Origin: Protopterus annectens
Lineage: Eukaryota; Chordata; Ceratodontiformes; Protopteridae
Reading direction: 5' to 3'
Length of the DNA stretch: 64,000 nucleotides
Assembly (NCBI RefSeq): GCF_019279795.1
Contig: NC_056743.1
Span: 628,120,019-628,184,018, forward strand
A program made the position numbers and the translations under genes. The notes below the pieces were generated by a model. The model did no database searches, was not told the DNA's origin, and was given only the letters and a program-made list of their open reading frames with translations. Positions 33,950 through 45,299 of the stretch are shown in pieces. The stretch's first letter is position 1. Each line of letters starts with the position of its first letter.

Positions 33950-34700
33950 TCATGCCTTTGATATAGGGCAGCACTGATACTACTGTCAGTATACCCTGTG
34001 TCTAGATAGACATCCTTACCCAGCTGTGGATATGCCAGGCATGTGGCCTGACTCAAGATATCCTTTAAAGCTTTCATAGCTTTTTCTTGTTCTTTCCCTC
34101 ATACCCAGGGTTCTGAGTTTTTCAGCAGCTTGGTAAGGGGATATGCTACTTTTACATTGTCCTCAATAAACTGTCTTGAGTAATTACATATACCTAGAAG
34201 GCTTCTTAGTCTCATCTGTTTTTATTTGGAGGGTAGATTCATTGGTTAGCCTATATATTGTTGTTTTGAATGCATAAACCATCTGGCCCAATTTCATACT
34301 CTAGATACTTGCCCTTGTTTTAGTACCACAATCCTTTTGTGGGGGGGGGGGGGCAATTTGGCCCCAGCATTATTTTGCTGGTTTAACACATAGGTCACTT
34401 TAGCAATAGGATCACTTTTGATTAGTTCATCCTCTTAAATCAGATTCCGTCTACTTTCTGTATCAGGCATGGTCATGTGCAGGAAGACACTGAAATCTGC
34501 AGCTGAGTTCAGTCTTCCAAATGACACCTACTCCAAAGGTACTGTTTTCGACCAAAGGAGAAAGCCAATTTGTAGGAGTCTTGGGAATGGACCTTGAGGG
34601 TCCAGAATCCATTTGAGATATCCATTGTAGTAAAGTGTTTTGCATTCTCAACCCTAGTCAAGCATTCTGAAGACATGAATTTTATAGTAAAGGATGTGTG
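33950..34700 (-). mobile_element. Retroviral/gypsy-type pol fossil
   Basis: The minus strand shows an RT peptide resembling the LTR-retroelement fingers motif (FTTMDISNGFWTLKVH, then YKLAFSFGRKQY) at about 34,520-34,650, followed downstream by an RT-thumb to RNase H-like stretch. No LTRs were recognised and only part of pol remains. It is heavily broken (several breaks) and old. It is distinct from the gypsy element at 55.7-59.7 kb in orientation and sequence. Confidence 0.6.
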
Positions 34701-34740
34701 AAGGAGCAACAGACAAAGCAGGTTTATTAAAGGGAATTTC

Positions 34741-35265
34741 CATCTTCCATCTCACTAAAAGAATCACAGGCCTAAAGCAGATGCCCTACGCTGACCGCCT
34801 TAAAAAACTCCAGCTATACTCTGTCGCATATCGTCTACTCAGAGGCGATCTCTGCTTAACATACAAGGCCATGTCAAACCCAGAGCTGTTGGACATGCTA
34901 CACTTAAAGAAATCCCAATCCCTCAGAGCTACATGCTCCAGGGATCTAAACCTTGTCATCACAATAAACAAAACATGCTGGAGGGATAGGTTCCTGACCC
35001 AGAGACTCCCCAGACTTTGGAACAGATTGCCCATACATGTCAAGCAGAGTGCCTCTTTGGACCTCTTCAAGAGGAACCTTGACGATTGGATGGGAGAAAG
35101 GAAATTCACCCCAGGGATCACGTCAGTCGCCCTGCTAGACAGGGGTCCAGGAAAGTAAATAATGTGGGAAGAAATAGCCAGGGAATTGTTATGGCTAGGC
35201 TTGTATAGGCCCTAGGGCTGATAGCCTAGTACCAACCTATGAACCTATGAACCTATGAATCTTCA
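34741..35265 (+). mobile_element. CR1-type LINE, copy E (5'-truncated)
   Basis: The last about 130 codons are open (KRITGLKQMPYADRLKKLQL, then YRLLRGDLCLTYKAMSNPEL, DRFLTQRLPRLWNRLPIHV and FKRNLDDWMGERKFTPGI), with a stop at 35,156-35,158. The 3' UTR (GGCTAGGCTTGTATAGGC, GATAGCCTAGTACCAA) and three CCTATGAA octamers follow, to about 35,262. This is the cleanest 3' end of the CR1 family here and the reference for its tail. Severe 5' truncation is typical of target-primed reverse transcription. Confidence 0.9.
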
Positions 35266-35649
35266 CTTGCAGTTTAAACTACATTACAAGGTATCCTTTC
35301 TTCTATGCATTTAAATAATTAAAGAAAATGACTGGACTGGCTTTCTTGGGGAGTGACCAACCTGTGGGCGTGGCTCGTAGGGGTGTTTCGTGAATATGAC
35401 ATGGGTGGGGCTTAAAGGGCGCCAGAGCACTACTTCGCCTAGGGCACCATATCAGCTAAGGCCGGCCCTGCACTCAAGGCATCAGGTAAGCAGCCCACAT
35501 GATAATTTTCTGTGGGGATATTAACTAGTGTCCAATCTAGAATGGAGGTTCTATTGAATTTTTTGTCTTCTCTGGTGGGTTCTTGGATTAGTTGTGAGAA
35601 TCCAGATAAGTTAATATGGTTTGAGGGATTGTTGGAGTTGCAGGCTAGC

Positions 35650-36490
35650 CAGTCTAAGTTTAGGTCGCCTAGTAGGATGGCTTCTTGGGGTAGGTTGATT
35701 GTAATATCATTTATATTACAGATTAGTTATTTCCTGGAGGAATATAACTGCAGAGGATGTTGATAGCAGGATGGTGTTTGGGGTAGGTTGATTGTGGCCC
35801 ATTGTAGTATCTCTTCTATTACAGGTGAGTTATTTCCTGGATGAATATAACTACAGAGGATGTTGATAGCAGGATGGTTTCTTGGGGTAGGATGATTGTG
35901 GCCTATTGTAGTATATCTTCTATTACAGGTGAGTTACTTCCTGGATGAATATAACTACAGAGGATGTTGACAGCAGGATGGTTTCTTGGGTAGGTTGATT
36001 GTGGCCCATTGTAGTATCTCTTCAATTATAGGCAAATTATTTCCTGGAGGAATATAACTACAGAGGATGTTGATAGCAGGATGGTTTCTTGGGGTAGGTT
36101 GATTGTGGCCCATTGTAGTATCTCTTCTGTTATAGGTGAGTTATTTCCTGGAGTAATATAACTACAGAGGATGTTGAAAGCAGGATGGTTTTGTGGGGTA
36201 GGTTGATTGCGGCCCATTGTAGTATCTCTTCTATTATAGGTGAGTTATTTCCTGGAGGAATATAACTACAGAGGATGTTGATAGCAGGATGGTTTCTTGG
36301 GGTAGGTTGATTGTGGCCCATTGTAGTATCTCTTCTGTTATAGGTGAGTTATTTCCTGGAGTAATATAACTACAGAGGATGTTGAAAGCAGGATGGTTTC
36401 GTGGGGTGGGTTGATTGCGGCCCATTGTAGCATTTCTTCTATTATAGGTGAGTTATTTCCTGGAGGTATGTAACTACAGAGGATGTTGAT
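35650..36490. repeat. 104-bp tandem array inside LINE endonuclease
   Basis: The marker GAGGATGTTGA recurs at 35,753, 35,856, 35,960, 36,063, 36,167, 36,271, 36,375 and 36,479, giving 103-104-bp spacing and about seven to eight units. Each unit encodes the same endonuclease stretch (CSYIPPGNNSP to LPQETILL). Since 104 is not a multiple of three, the reading frame shifts at each unit. In the right half, alternate units match best (208-bp higher-order pattern). Confidence 0.95.
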
Positions 36491-37027
36491 TCTCGTTTTG
36501 TTTTTAAGGGACATAACGGAGTCTAATGTCTCTGCATTCTGGAATTTGGGAAGTGGGGTTATTAGTGGTTGGAGGTTGAGTGTATTTTTAAATAAGATTG
36601 CAACTCCACCTCCCTTTTTGGTACCTCTATCTTGCTTTAGGATGTCATAGCCTGGGGGAAGAATTTCTTCATTTTCTGTGGTTTTAGCCAGGTCTCTGTA
36701 ACAGTATGTCTGGGGAGTAATGGGATATGAATGCATGAAAGTCATGTAGTTTGTTGGATATGCTACGTGTGTTTATATTGATAATAAGTAGATCTGACTT
36801 GTGTTTCTGGGATAGGATTGGGTTGCTTGGACCTGGGTTGGGGTGTATGTCCCCTGAGATTAGTAGCCATTTTCTGAGGAATAGTGTGAGTTTTATGGCA
36901 TAGGCTATATCTGTGTGTTTTTTTGGTACTGTTAGCCTTTTGTGAGGTAGTGTGGTTGCTGTTTTGTGTAAGTAGAGTAATGAGTTGTTGTTAAATAGTG
37001 TGGAGCATATTACTATATTTGTGTGAG

Positions 37028-37029
37028 GT

Positions 37030-37070
<41 letters not shown>
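37028..37070. repeat. (GT)n microsatellite
   Basis: About 42 bases of GT dinucleotide. Confidence 0.95.
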
Positions 37071-37073
<3 letters not shown>

Positions 37074-37430
37074 GTGGTAGTTAGTGTTTGTTGGTATGTT
37101 AAAGTGTATAGATGTGGTGTAAGCTAGAGTGGTGAACGTTAGTAGTAGTAGTCCTAGTATGCCTTGCACGGTGTGGATGGGGTGAACAGAGGAGGTTGTT
37201 GTGATGTGGAAGTGGGAGTGGATCTGATGACTGAGGGATGGTAATAGGCTGTTGTGGAGGGGGTGGGGATATATGGGCTACAAGTGTAGGAGTGCTGGGG
37301 CGGGTGAGATTAGGGGGCAGGGAGGGGAGCGGAGTGAGCTCAAAGGGTGAGAGGAGTGGGCTAGAGTAAGAGAACCTAAAGCTGCAGAAACCTATCAGTA
37401 ACAGCAAGAGATTGACTGAGCACGAAGGTA

Positions 37431-38147
37431 GCTTAGCCTAAAGATAAGGTAAGGTAAGATGCAATAATTAACCTGTGGTTAGCTTCCCTAGGAGGGAATG
37501 GGAAGTTGGAACTATAGAATGGGGAGTATGCTTTAACTAAAAATTCCACCCGGCTATGGTAAGTAGGGTGGATTATTAGAGTATGTTCTGGCCAACTTCA
37601 TTAAAGCTCTCCAAGTTAGAAGCTGAATGGCGCTCAATGCTGCTATGCTCACCTCACAAAGATGGTCACAAAGAAAGAGAAAATTGTTAAAAACAAATTC
37701 AGTGACATTCACCTAATAATTACTTCTGCTGGAAGGCTTGTGTTTACAAGTTGAGACTTCCCAGGGTTGATTTGCGCTTTAGCTGGAAATTGCTTCAGAA
37801 CCGAAGGCGGTGGTGGTGGTTGGGGGAGGGGGTGCAATCCTGAGGCTAGTGGATGGCCCGAGCAAACTGCAAAAAGAGAAAAAAAAAGAGAGTGTGAGCA
37901 TAAAGTGAGTAATACAGTTCTAGGAGAAATTGAGACAATTAGGAGGAGTAGAGGATACTAGTCAGAGAGTGATGGAAGGATTATCAGAAGACAGAGAGTT
38001 GGTACAAGAAATGGTACAATAAGTAGGTACATAGATAAATGTTTGGGGAAGAGTTAAGAATCACAAAGAATAGGAAACGATGCCTAGGCAGATCATTACA
38101 GACAAATTTAACAATGTACTAAGTCTAACAGGTTAAAGTAGCATCAT
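37431..38147. other. Unassigned sequence
   Basis: No recognisable coding sequence. A hairpin-capable CCACCCGGCTATGG..GTAGGGTGG lies at about 37,547-37,573. A glycine-rich ORF at 37,767-37,961 is probably chance. Confidence 0.35.
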
Positions 38148-38630
38148 AGTTAGGTAAGATACTGGCTAGAGTGTGTAACAAATGCTGTGTTTCTGCTTTT
38201 CAAATACCATATAAACAACTGTATGCTTCCGCTTACAAATACCAAGTATGCTTCTGCTGCCAAAACCAGTTAGAACTGTAGTTAGTTGAGATGCGGATTA
38301 GAGTTTGCAACCAACACTGTTTCTGCTTTTCAGATACCAAATAAACTGTAGGTTTCTCCTTACTATATGTTTCTGCTAACTAATACAATGGAAACTGTTG
38401 GTAGGTAACAAATACTGTTTCAGCTTTTCAAATACCAGATACCAAATAAACAAACTGTATGTTCCTCCTTACTGATAGCAGGTATGTTTCTGCTAACCAA
38501 ATACCAACTAGAACTGTAGTTAGGTAATATATTGGCTAGAATTTGTAACAAATGCTGTGTACTGCTGTTTGTGTACAAAACAAACAACAACTGTATGTTT
38601 CTGCCTATTAATACTAAATGCAACTACAGT
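38148..38630. repeat. Degenerate ~120-bp minisatellite, four units
   Basis: Units start at about 38,148, 38,281, 38,401 and 38,519. They share TAGGTAA, AACAAATGCTGTGTTTCTGC, AAATACCA.ATAAAC, AACTGTATGTTTC and TAGAACTGTAGTTAG blocks. Lengths range from about 112 to 133 bp, so the array is old. Confidence 0.7.
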
Positions 38631-39852
38631 GAAGCAGATAGCAGAAAGGAATTGTAAGTTTAGCTATGTAAGCAAGCATATACACACACTGGATTAATCA
38701 CCAAGCTCTACATATACAAAGAGCAGTAAAAAAAAAAAAAAAAGCATCACAGTTTTGTCAGACTATATACTCTAAATAGCAATAATAAATGTAGCACTAA
38801 TATAAACCAGCATAAAAATCCCTGTAAATTATGGCAGCAAGCAGACAATGCTAAAAAGGCATATGCATGAAAAAAATAAAAAAACCTTACAGTGAGCACA
38901 GACAGCGGACTAAGGGAAACTCCTTCAGATTGGGACTAAACTACATTTTAAAGATGGCTCCCAAAGGGGTGGGTATTAATATAGCCGATCAGTGGCTTTG
39001 CATTAAAAAGATTACAAAACAAAGACTCGTACAGTGAAATGATAAATGACTTTAGCATTACTGCCTTTACAAGATAAATGCCTCATATAGTAAAATAATT
39101 TCAAGGCAAGTAGCTTTACAGTAAAGAGATTTCAAAGTTTGCATTGCCCAGCAATCTTATTTTTTGAAATTCAGTTATCCAAAGGCTTGGTGTGTTTTAC
39201 AAGTACTGGCATAAATGTCAAGCACATGTATACGTGTATTTACAGGTGTGTATGCTCATGCATATTTGCAAGAGTTTTCACTGAGATATGTCAATATGGC
39301 AGACTTTGCAAGCCACAACCACTTGTGTTTAATCAGCATATTGCAAAGAATTGAAGAATATTTGAGCAAAAATACAATATATTTATACAAGCAGCTTATT
39401 CTGATAAAATGCATGTACCAGGGCATTCATTTGCTGAACCTAGCAGGGTCAGGAGCCATTGAAAGGGAGCATTCATTTGTCTATACACCAGCAGTGCATG
39501 AAGGTGAAGGGAAAAACGTGTTGTGTTGTTGTGCAGGCTAAATCAAGGGAAGACCCCGAGTGTTTAAAGTGCAATTCAGAGAAATGTGACTGTTACACTA
39601 GAAAGACATTTGTTTACACAAGAGTTCAAAAGCAAGGGCAGACAGGGGGCAGAGCCTGAATGGCTAACTGAAAACAGCATAATTTCAGAACTCCATAAAA
39701 TTAGTAAAAAATACAGGCAATAATGATTTCTTTTTTAACAAAAATATCCAGAATAGGTTGATGAAAGTTAAATAAATATAACTAGAAACTTTGGTGGATT
39801 TTCATAAATATTTTCCTGTCAAATTACTTTGGGGACTTTTATAACTTGTGGA
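38631..39852. other. Unassigned; right part probable 5' region of the L1/Tx1 LINE
   Basis: No protein motif. ORFs at 39,139-39,659 overlap in different frames without known domains. The last few hundred bases precede ORF1 of the LINE and may be its 5' UTR. Confidence 0.35.
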
Positions 39853-40793
39853 GATGAGTAACTCAAAGAATTCTCACTCTGAAGAGGCTTTGAAAAGAGA
39901 ACTACAATTGGTGTCTACTACTTTACAAGAACTGTTGCTGAAAATGGATGATTTTAAAGAGAATTTACAAAATCTCAAAGAGAACTAGCAAAGACAAACA
40001 GATGTATTTAAGGAACTGCTTCAACGACATCAGACTAAAATAACAAACATAGAAACTTCTTTGAATGATATTGAGGGAAGGCTCAAAGAAGAAGAAACAC
40101 AGAAAGATTTTCTCCTCAAACAAAATACCTGGTTTATCAATAAAGTGGATGATCTAGAAAACAGGGAGAGAAGGACCAACATTAGAATCTTCGGGCTAAG
40201 AAAGTTGAAGATGAGGACATTATTTCATTTTTAAACTCATGGATCCCTGAAATTTTAGAACTAAAAGAAAGCCTCTCATATGGCATTGAAAGGGCACACA
40301 GAGCCTTAAGAAAGCCAGTTTTAACTTCATCTTCTATATCACCAAGGTCAATTGTAATAAAATGTTTATCCTACATGGACAGAAAAGTGGTACTAAAAAC
40401 AGCCTGGAAGAAAAGTCCTTTAATATATAATCAAAGTTTAATTAGATTTGATAATGACTATTCTTCTAGTGTATTAGAACAGAGAAAAAAGCTTGGCCAT
40501 TATTGAAGCTACTTAAGCAAAATAACATTAAAACATAGCTTGCTTTTCCTGCCAGAATTAAAATCTTATATTCAAATGAAATGAGAATTTTTAACAATTT
40601 AGAAGAAGCCCCCTTATTCATTAAAAACAACAATATCGTACCTATTCCTGAATATATAGATTGGTCATCTCCTTCCTTGAAGAGAGCCACTGATAAGAAT
40701 TCCTGGACTGATGCCAAAAGAAAAAAAACAAAAAAAACTGAATCTAAAATAGCTGTTCCTACTAAATCTCTCAAAGCATCTACCTCAACTTGA
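39853..40793 (+). pseudogene. L1/Tx1-type LINE ORF1 (coiled coil + RRM-like), broken
   Basis: From ATG at 39,853 it reads MSNSKNSHSEEALKRELQLV, a leucine-heptad coiled-coil region (about codons 10-90), then KVDDLENRERRTNIRIFGL, the signature linking coiled coil to the RRM-like domain of L1 ORF1 (Transposase_22 type). A C-terminal stretch MRIFNNLEEAPLFIKNNN and a lysine-rich tail ends at 40,793. Internal stops and shifts interrupt it. ORF1p is the RNA-binding trimer that coats L1 RNA. ORF2 is found only at about 45.3 kb. Confidence 0.8.
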
Positions 40794-40829
40794 TTTGTGT
40801 CTGGTATATTAATTCAAATATAAGTTCTG

Positions 40830-41310
<481 letters not shown>

Positions 41311-41358
<48 letters not shown>
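41311..41358. repeat. (TA)n microsatellite, right of MITE
   Basis: About 48 bases of TA dinucleotide, likely the continuation of the tract at 40,834-40,976 split by the MITE. Confidence 0.95.
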
Positions 41359-41361
<3 letters not shown>

Positions 41362-44300
41362 TATCTACATTTTAAATCTAAGCTAAATGGTAATGATGAA
41401 TAATAAATTGAATGATCTCTCTTCATGTTAGAACAGGTGAATAAATCTTATTTGCTGAGGTTCCTGTGGGTTTCCTATGCTCTCCTTTTGAATTTCTCTG
41501 TTACTAATTCTATTCTGTGCTTGTGTATTGTGATTGGATCTGTGGATGGCCATGATTTGTAGTGTTATTGTTAAAATAATTCATCTTACAGCCAAAAGGA
41601 GGTGTGCACTGTCCCTGAAAATGGTGTTTGCCGGCATGTAAGATTAAACTATTATAGACAGTTGCCTTTGTGTGTAATCATATGTGCTAATCCCTACTTC
41701 GTGTGTTCTTCATAAACATTTTGTTTAACAGAAAATATTCCCTTTAAGTCGTTATTGCCTTTTAACCACATTTGAAATTGCTGCTCTCTGAGATGTGAGT
41801 TCTAGCTATTGCGAATCATTCCATATGTCTAAACTCTGTAAGTAAAGTTGTACAATGCAACTCTCATACAGCATTCTGATTGATATCATAGGCTGTTTCT
41901 GAATGCAACATCGCTTGTTGGATTTGCTAATTTAACGGATACAAATCAGATAAAATCACAGGTTAGAGTGTGTGATTACATCTCCAATTGTATTAATTGA
42001 AAGTGTTTCCTCAAAGACCTTCGTAATATGAACTAGTCAGCACTTCCGTGAAAATATAGGAAAACTAATTGTATACAGTGATTTGCTCTGGCTAAATGGA
42101 GCCCTGCATGTACTGTGTCTGTCTTTTCTGTTTTCCTTTGGATGCTCATTCTTTGTGGGGATGATGAGGACATGATGCTCTGTGTTGGCATCAAGGGCTG
42201 GAGCTGTTTGCAAGTTTAACTGTGGTGATACATAAGTATCATCCATTCTGGACTGATATTGTAGATGAAATACATGAACCTGTGTTGATGTTTCTGAGGC
42301 AGAATGATGTACTTATGTTGGGCAATGAGGGGAGCGGTGTGGGTTTTAGATGCTTGCTTCCATTATAGATAATATTTGACTGGTGGCTGATGCTCTCTCT
42401 TGTTTGTGCTGTTTTGTGTATTTTGGTTTGTTGTGTTTTGACTTAATTCATTTGGTACTCGTTTGAGTGCTTCAAATGTTGGTGGATTGATTTCCTAGCA
42501 TGTGCTTTGTGAGTCCTTGGGTCGGCTTTTACCTCTGGGGATTACTAGCTTTAGCACCTGATGGTTCTTTATTTTTGACAGAGAAAAAAGCAGGAGTATA
42601 AGAGATCTCAATAGCTATTCGAAGTGAAGCTTTCCTCAGCATGAGATAGTATAAGAGCCTAATCCATTATTTGAATCACTCTGCCTCCAAGGCGTGATGC
42701 ACGATTATGGTTGTCATTGATAAAGGGAACAAAAGCAGTGATTGGCTATTGGAACTTTTTACAGAAGGGATGAGAAGGTTAGCTTAAACAGTGTGTTGTG
42801 TGACTGTTAATCAGACATCATGCTGGGGGCATAATGGAAACAGTTTAACAAATTTTTTTATATAAAACTTGCTCACTACCAAATGAAATTTGTATTTTAC
42901 TTGCTCTGTTACCTAAAAACACTCATAAGGGTAGAAAGCACATTATTTCCTTAACTGTTTAACTATCTTGGAACACGGATTATTAAGACATTTATTTGGT
43001 GTGCATCTTATGAATGTAACATGTAGTTAAATGACAAAGGATGAAACTCATACTGGATTGCTTAGATAAGGAATTACACTGCTATACTATTATGTGAGGC
43101 AGAATCATGCATGCTTCTCATGCCAGTGACACAGATTGTACTATAATTTGCATATCTAAGAATTAATCAGCCAAACAGTTTAAATAACTGGTCAGATGAC
43201 ACCACCATACAAATCTGGGTCACATACTCACACATACACACACACAGATTCTCTATCTATTGTATTACATCCCTCGGTTCCAGCTCCTTCTCCTAAACTA
43301 CCCTCAGCATACCATCTCACAAGATCACCACTGTATACAAAGGATTATTTTACTAGTGTTTTGCCAGAACAGTTTACTTGGTAACATCGGAGATAAATCA
43401 GATAATCAGGGACAAATCAAATTATGTGCCTTTAGTAGTTTAACTTAAAAAGCACCTAATACTGAAAGCCAGCTGCAGCTGTTTACAACCTGATAAGATT
43501 AATTATCTGTGATAGGGCATGAAAATATTGACAGACTTGTTACGAGCCGACAACATGGAAAATTCAGGAATAAACATTTTTTTATCATCTTATTGATTCT
43601 TGCTTGCTTAAAATTTTACAGTGAGCACACCCTAATATTCTTTAACTCACTAAGGGCTTTAGTAGGTGATACAAGTTATTCAATGATTAAATGTCACTCT
43701 GGGTTAATGGTGTCAATTTGTGACAGATGTCTGAACACACCAAAAGGAAAAAAAAAGGTGTGGACTTGCATATGCTTCTCATTAAGAATTCTATCTTATG
43801 TCCCATGATTTAGATATATAGATGTAAGAGTCTATAACCTATAGCTGATATCAAAGACTTTAGTGTAGAAGATAGCCTTCTATCTCTGAAGATCATACAC
43901 ATGTGCAAGGATACTTTGAGACTGAGAAATACATTTTGGTAAATGTCTTCATATTTAGAGTACTCCTGCAAAACGTATTTTTTTTTTTTTATCTAATCAT
44001 AAGTGTAAATAGGTTAACCAGTTTCCCATTATAGGTCAAATATAGTTTGTGACCCTGCATAAATGATGGCCATTAACATATTGTCATAAGGAATTTCAGA
44101 TGAAATAGTCATAATAGCATTACTGTTGATATAGTTTAGTTCTCATCAACAAGGACGCTGGATCATTATAATGCATCATAACTTGTGAATACATCTAACA
44201 CCATCACAATGAAAAATTCTGATACTGCTTATATTTAATATATAAATAAATGGGAATCACCAGCTGTCCCACTGGTTTAGATTGATATTCAAATATCTTT

Positions 44301-45289
44301 AGAAGAACCTGAAGTGTTATACATTGGTCATAGTAATTGATGGCGTGTCACCTACTTATTTATCTTTATACTAATAGAATTACTAAATGTGTAAATTAAT
44401 AGATAACACGTGTAATGCTAACAGAAAGCAATTTAAATGCTTCTATACACACTCATTCCATTTACTGATTATTGTAGGCATACAAAGTTTAACCAAAAAA
44501 GATGTTGATTGACAAAGTACATGGTTAAAGATTACCTGACTTTTATCATTCAATATTTATGCATTATATGTGGCTAACTGTGAGCATCTGAATACTCATT
44601 AGAATTTAATGATTTGTTAAAGCACTTCAAATTATATAGCTTTACTGTTCAATCATCAGATGTTTCAGGATTAAATTTTGAGATCTACTAACTGATTAAC
44701 CAGTTTTACTAAAGGTTAATGGAATTATAAGTTAGTATACCTTCTTGAAGCATAAATTACTAAGATCTAGATTTTTTTCTTTTATAACTGAGTTATATAC
44801 TAGGTTAATTATCTATGTATTAATATTGCTTTTGGTTTAATAGATTACGATTGATATATACGTACACTTAATAGGAAGATAACAAAGCCTGATACAATGT
44901 ATGATAAAATATTATACTCCACTTTTTATTCATAAAGTAGTCTCCTTAAACAACTTTTATTTCTTTATGGAGCTCGGAAGAAATGGAGAGAGAAGTTATG
45001 ATGGTCAGTCTAATACATTTATATTTATCTGCTGGACTAGGAATGATTTTCATTCCATGTATGGTGTGGGTTAAAGTTTATATTAGATCAGTTTTATTTA
45101 ATACATTATTACTTAAATCTTTTTCTATCTTTTTTAAGCCTGACTTAATTTTTTTTCTGTCTGTATTCATAAAAGAAATATTCTTGACTAAATTACTTAG
45201 AATGTTATGAATTAATATAGTATTAATATTAATGGAGGAGACTTGTATATTAGGAAAGAATAACAGAATAGATTCATTCTTTAAAAACA
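41359..45289. other. Unassigned ~3.9 kb between L1 ORF1 and ORF2
   Basis: A+T-rich sequence with only short ORFs. Inter-ORF regions of L1/Tx1 LINEs are normally far shorter, so most of this is probably foreign insertion, or ORF1 and ORF2 belong to different copies. I found no terminal repeats. The last few hundred bases may be genuine inter-ORF sequence. Confidence 0.35.
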
Positions 45290-45299
45290 GTCTGATATG

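Larger units (their letters stand above)
29779..35470. mobile_element. hAT-type DNA transposon, 5.7 kb, nonautonomous
   Basis: Perfect 8-bp target duplications CACTCAAG (29,771-29,778 and 35,471-35,478) flank inverted termini: CATGGCCGGCCTTAG on the left and, inverted, CAGGGCCGGCCTTAG on the right. Subterminal GCCTAGGGCGCC / GCCTAGGGCACC blocks are also inverted. The 8-bp duplication and the CAGGG-type end fit the hAT superfamily. I see no transposase; the interior holds a SINE tail, a direct repeat, CR1 copies D and E, microsatellites and a pol fossil. Left and right of it, the minus strand reads the LINE endonuclease continuously through the SDH motif once the element and one duplication are set aside, which fixes the boundaries. 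Confidence 0.88.
35479..37430 (-). mobile_element. L2-like LINE, 5' part (endonuclease side)
   Basis: Continuation of the LINE split by the hAT element. The endonuclease starts at about 36,790 (NTRSISNKLHDFHAF), continues with KKGGGVAILFKNTLN and RINILCSYIPPGNNSP, and reaches ILLGDLNLDWLACNSNNPSN near 35,610-35,690 and ILDWTLVNIP near 35,540. A 104-bp tandem expansion breaks the middle. Upstream (36,800-37,430) is probable 5' UTR/ORF1 territory with a proline-rich minus ORF (37,099-37,407) of uncertain status. The 5' boundary is not resolved. Confidence 0.8.

Noticed and set aside
35650-36490. Regular repeats considered as a CRISPR array
   Set aside because: Units are contiguous 104-bp tandem copies without spacers, lie in LINE coding DNA, and the sequence is vertebrate.
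37099-37407. Proline-rich minus ORF considered as a LINE ORF1 protein
   Set aside because: Low-complexity composition only; no coiled coil, zinc knuckle or RRM motif, so left as uncertain 5' LINE sequence.
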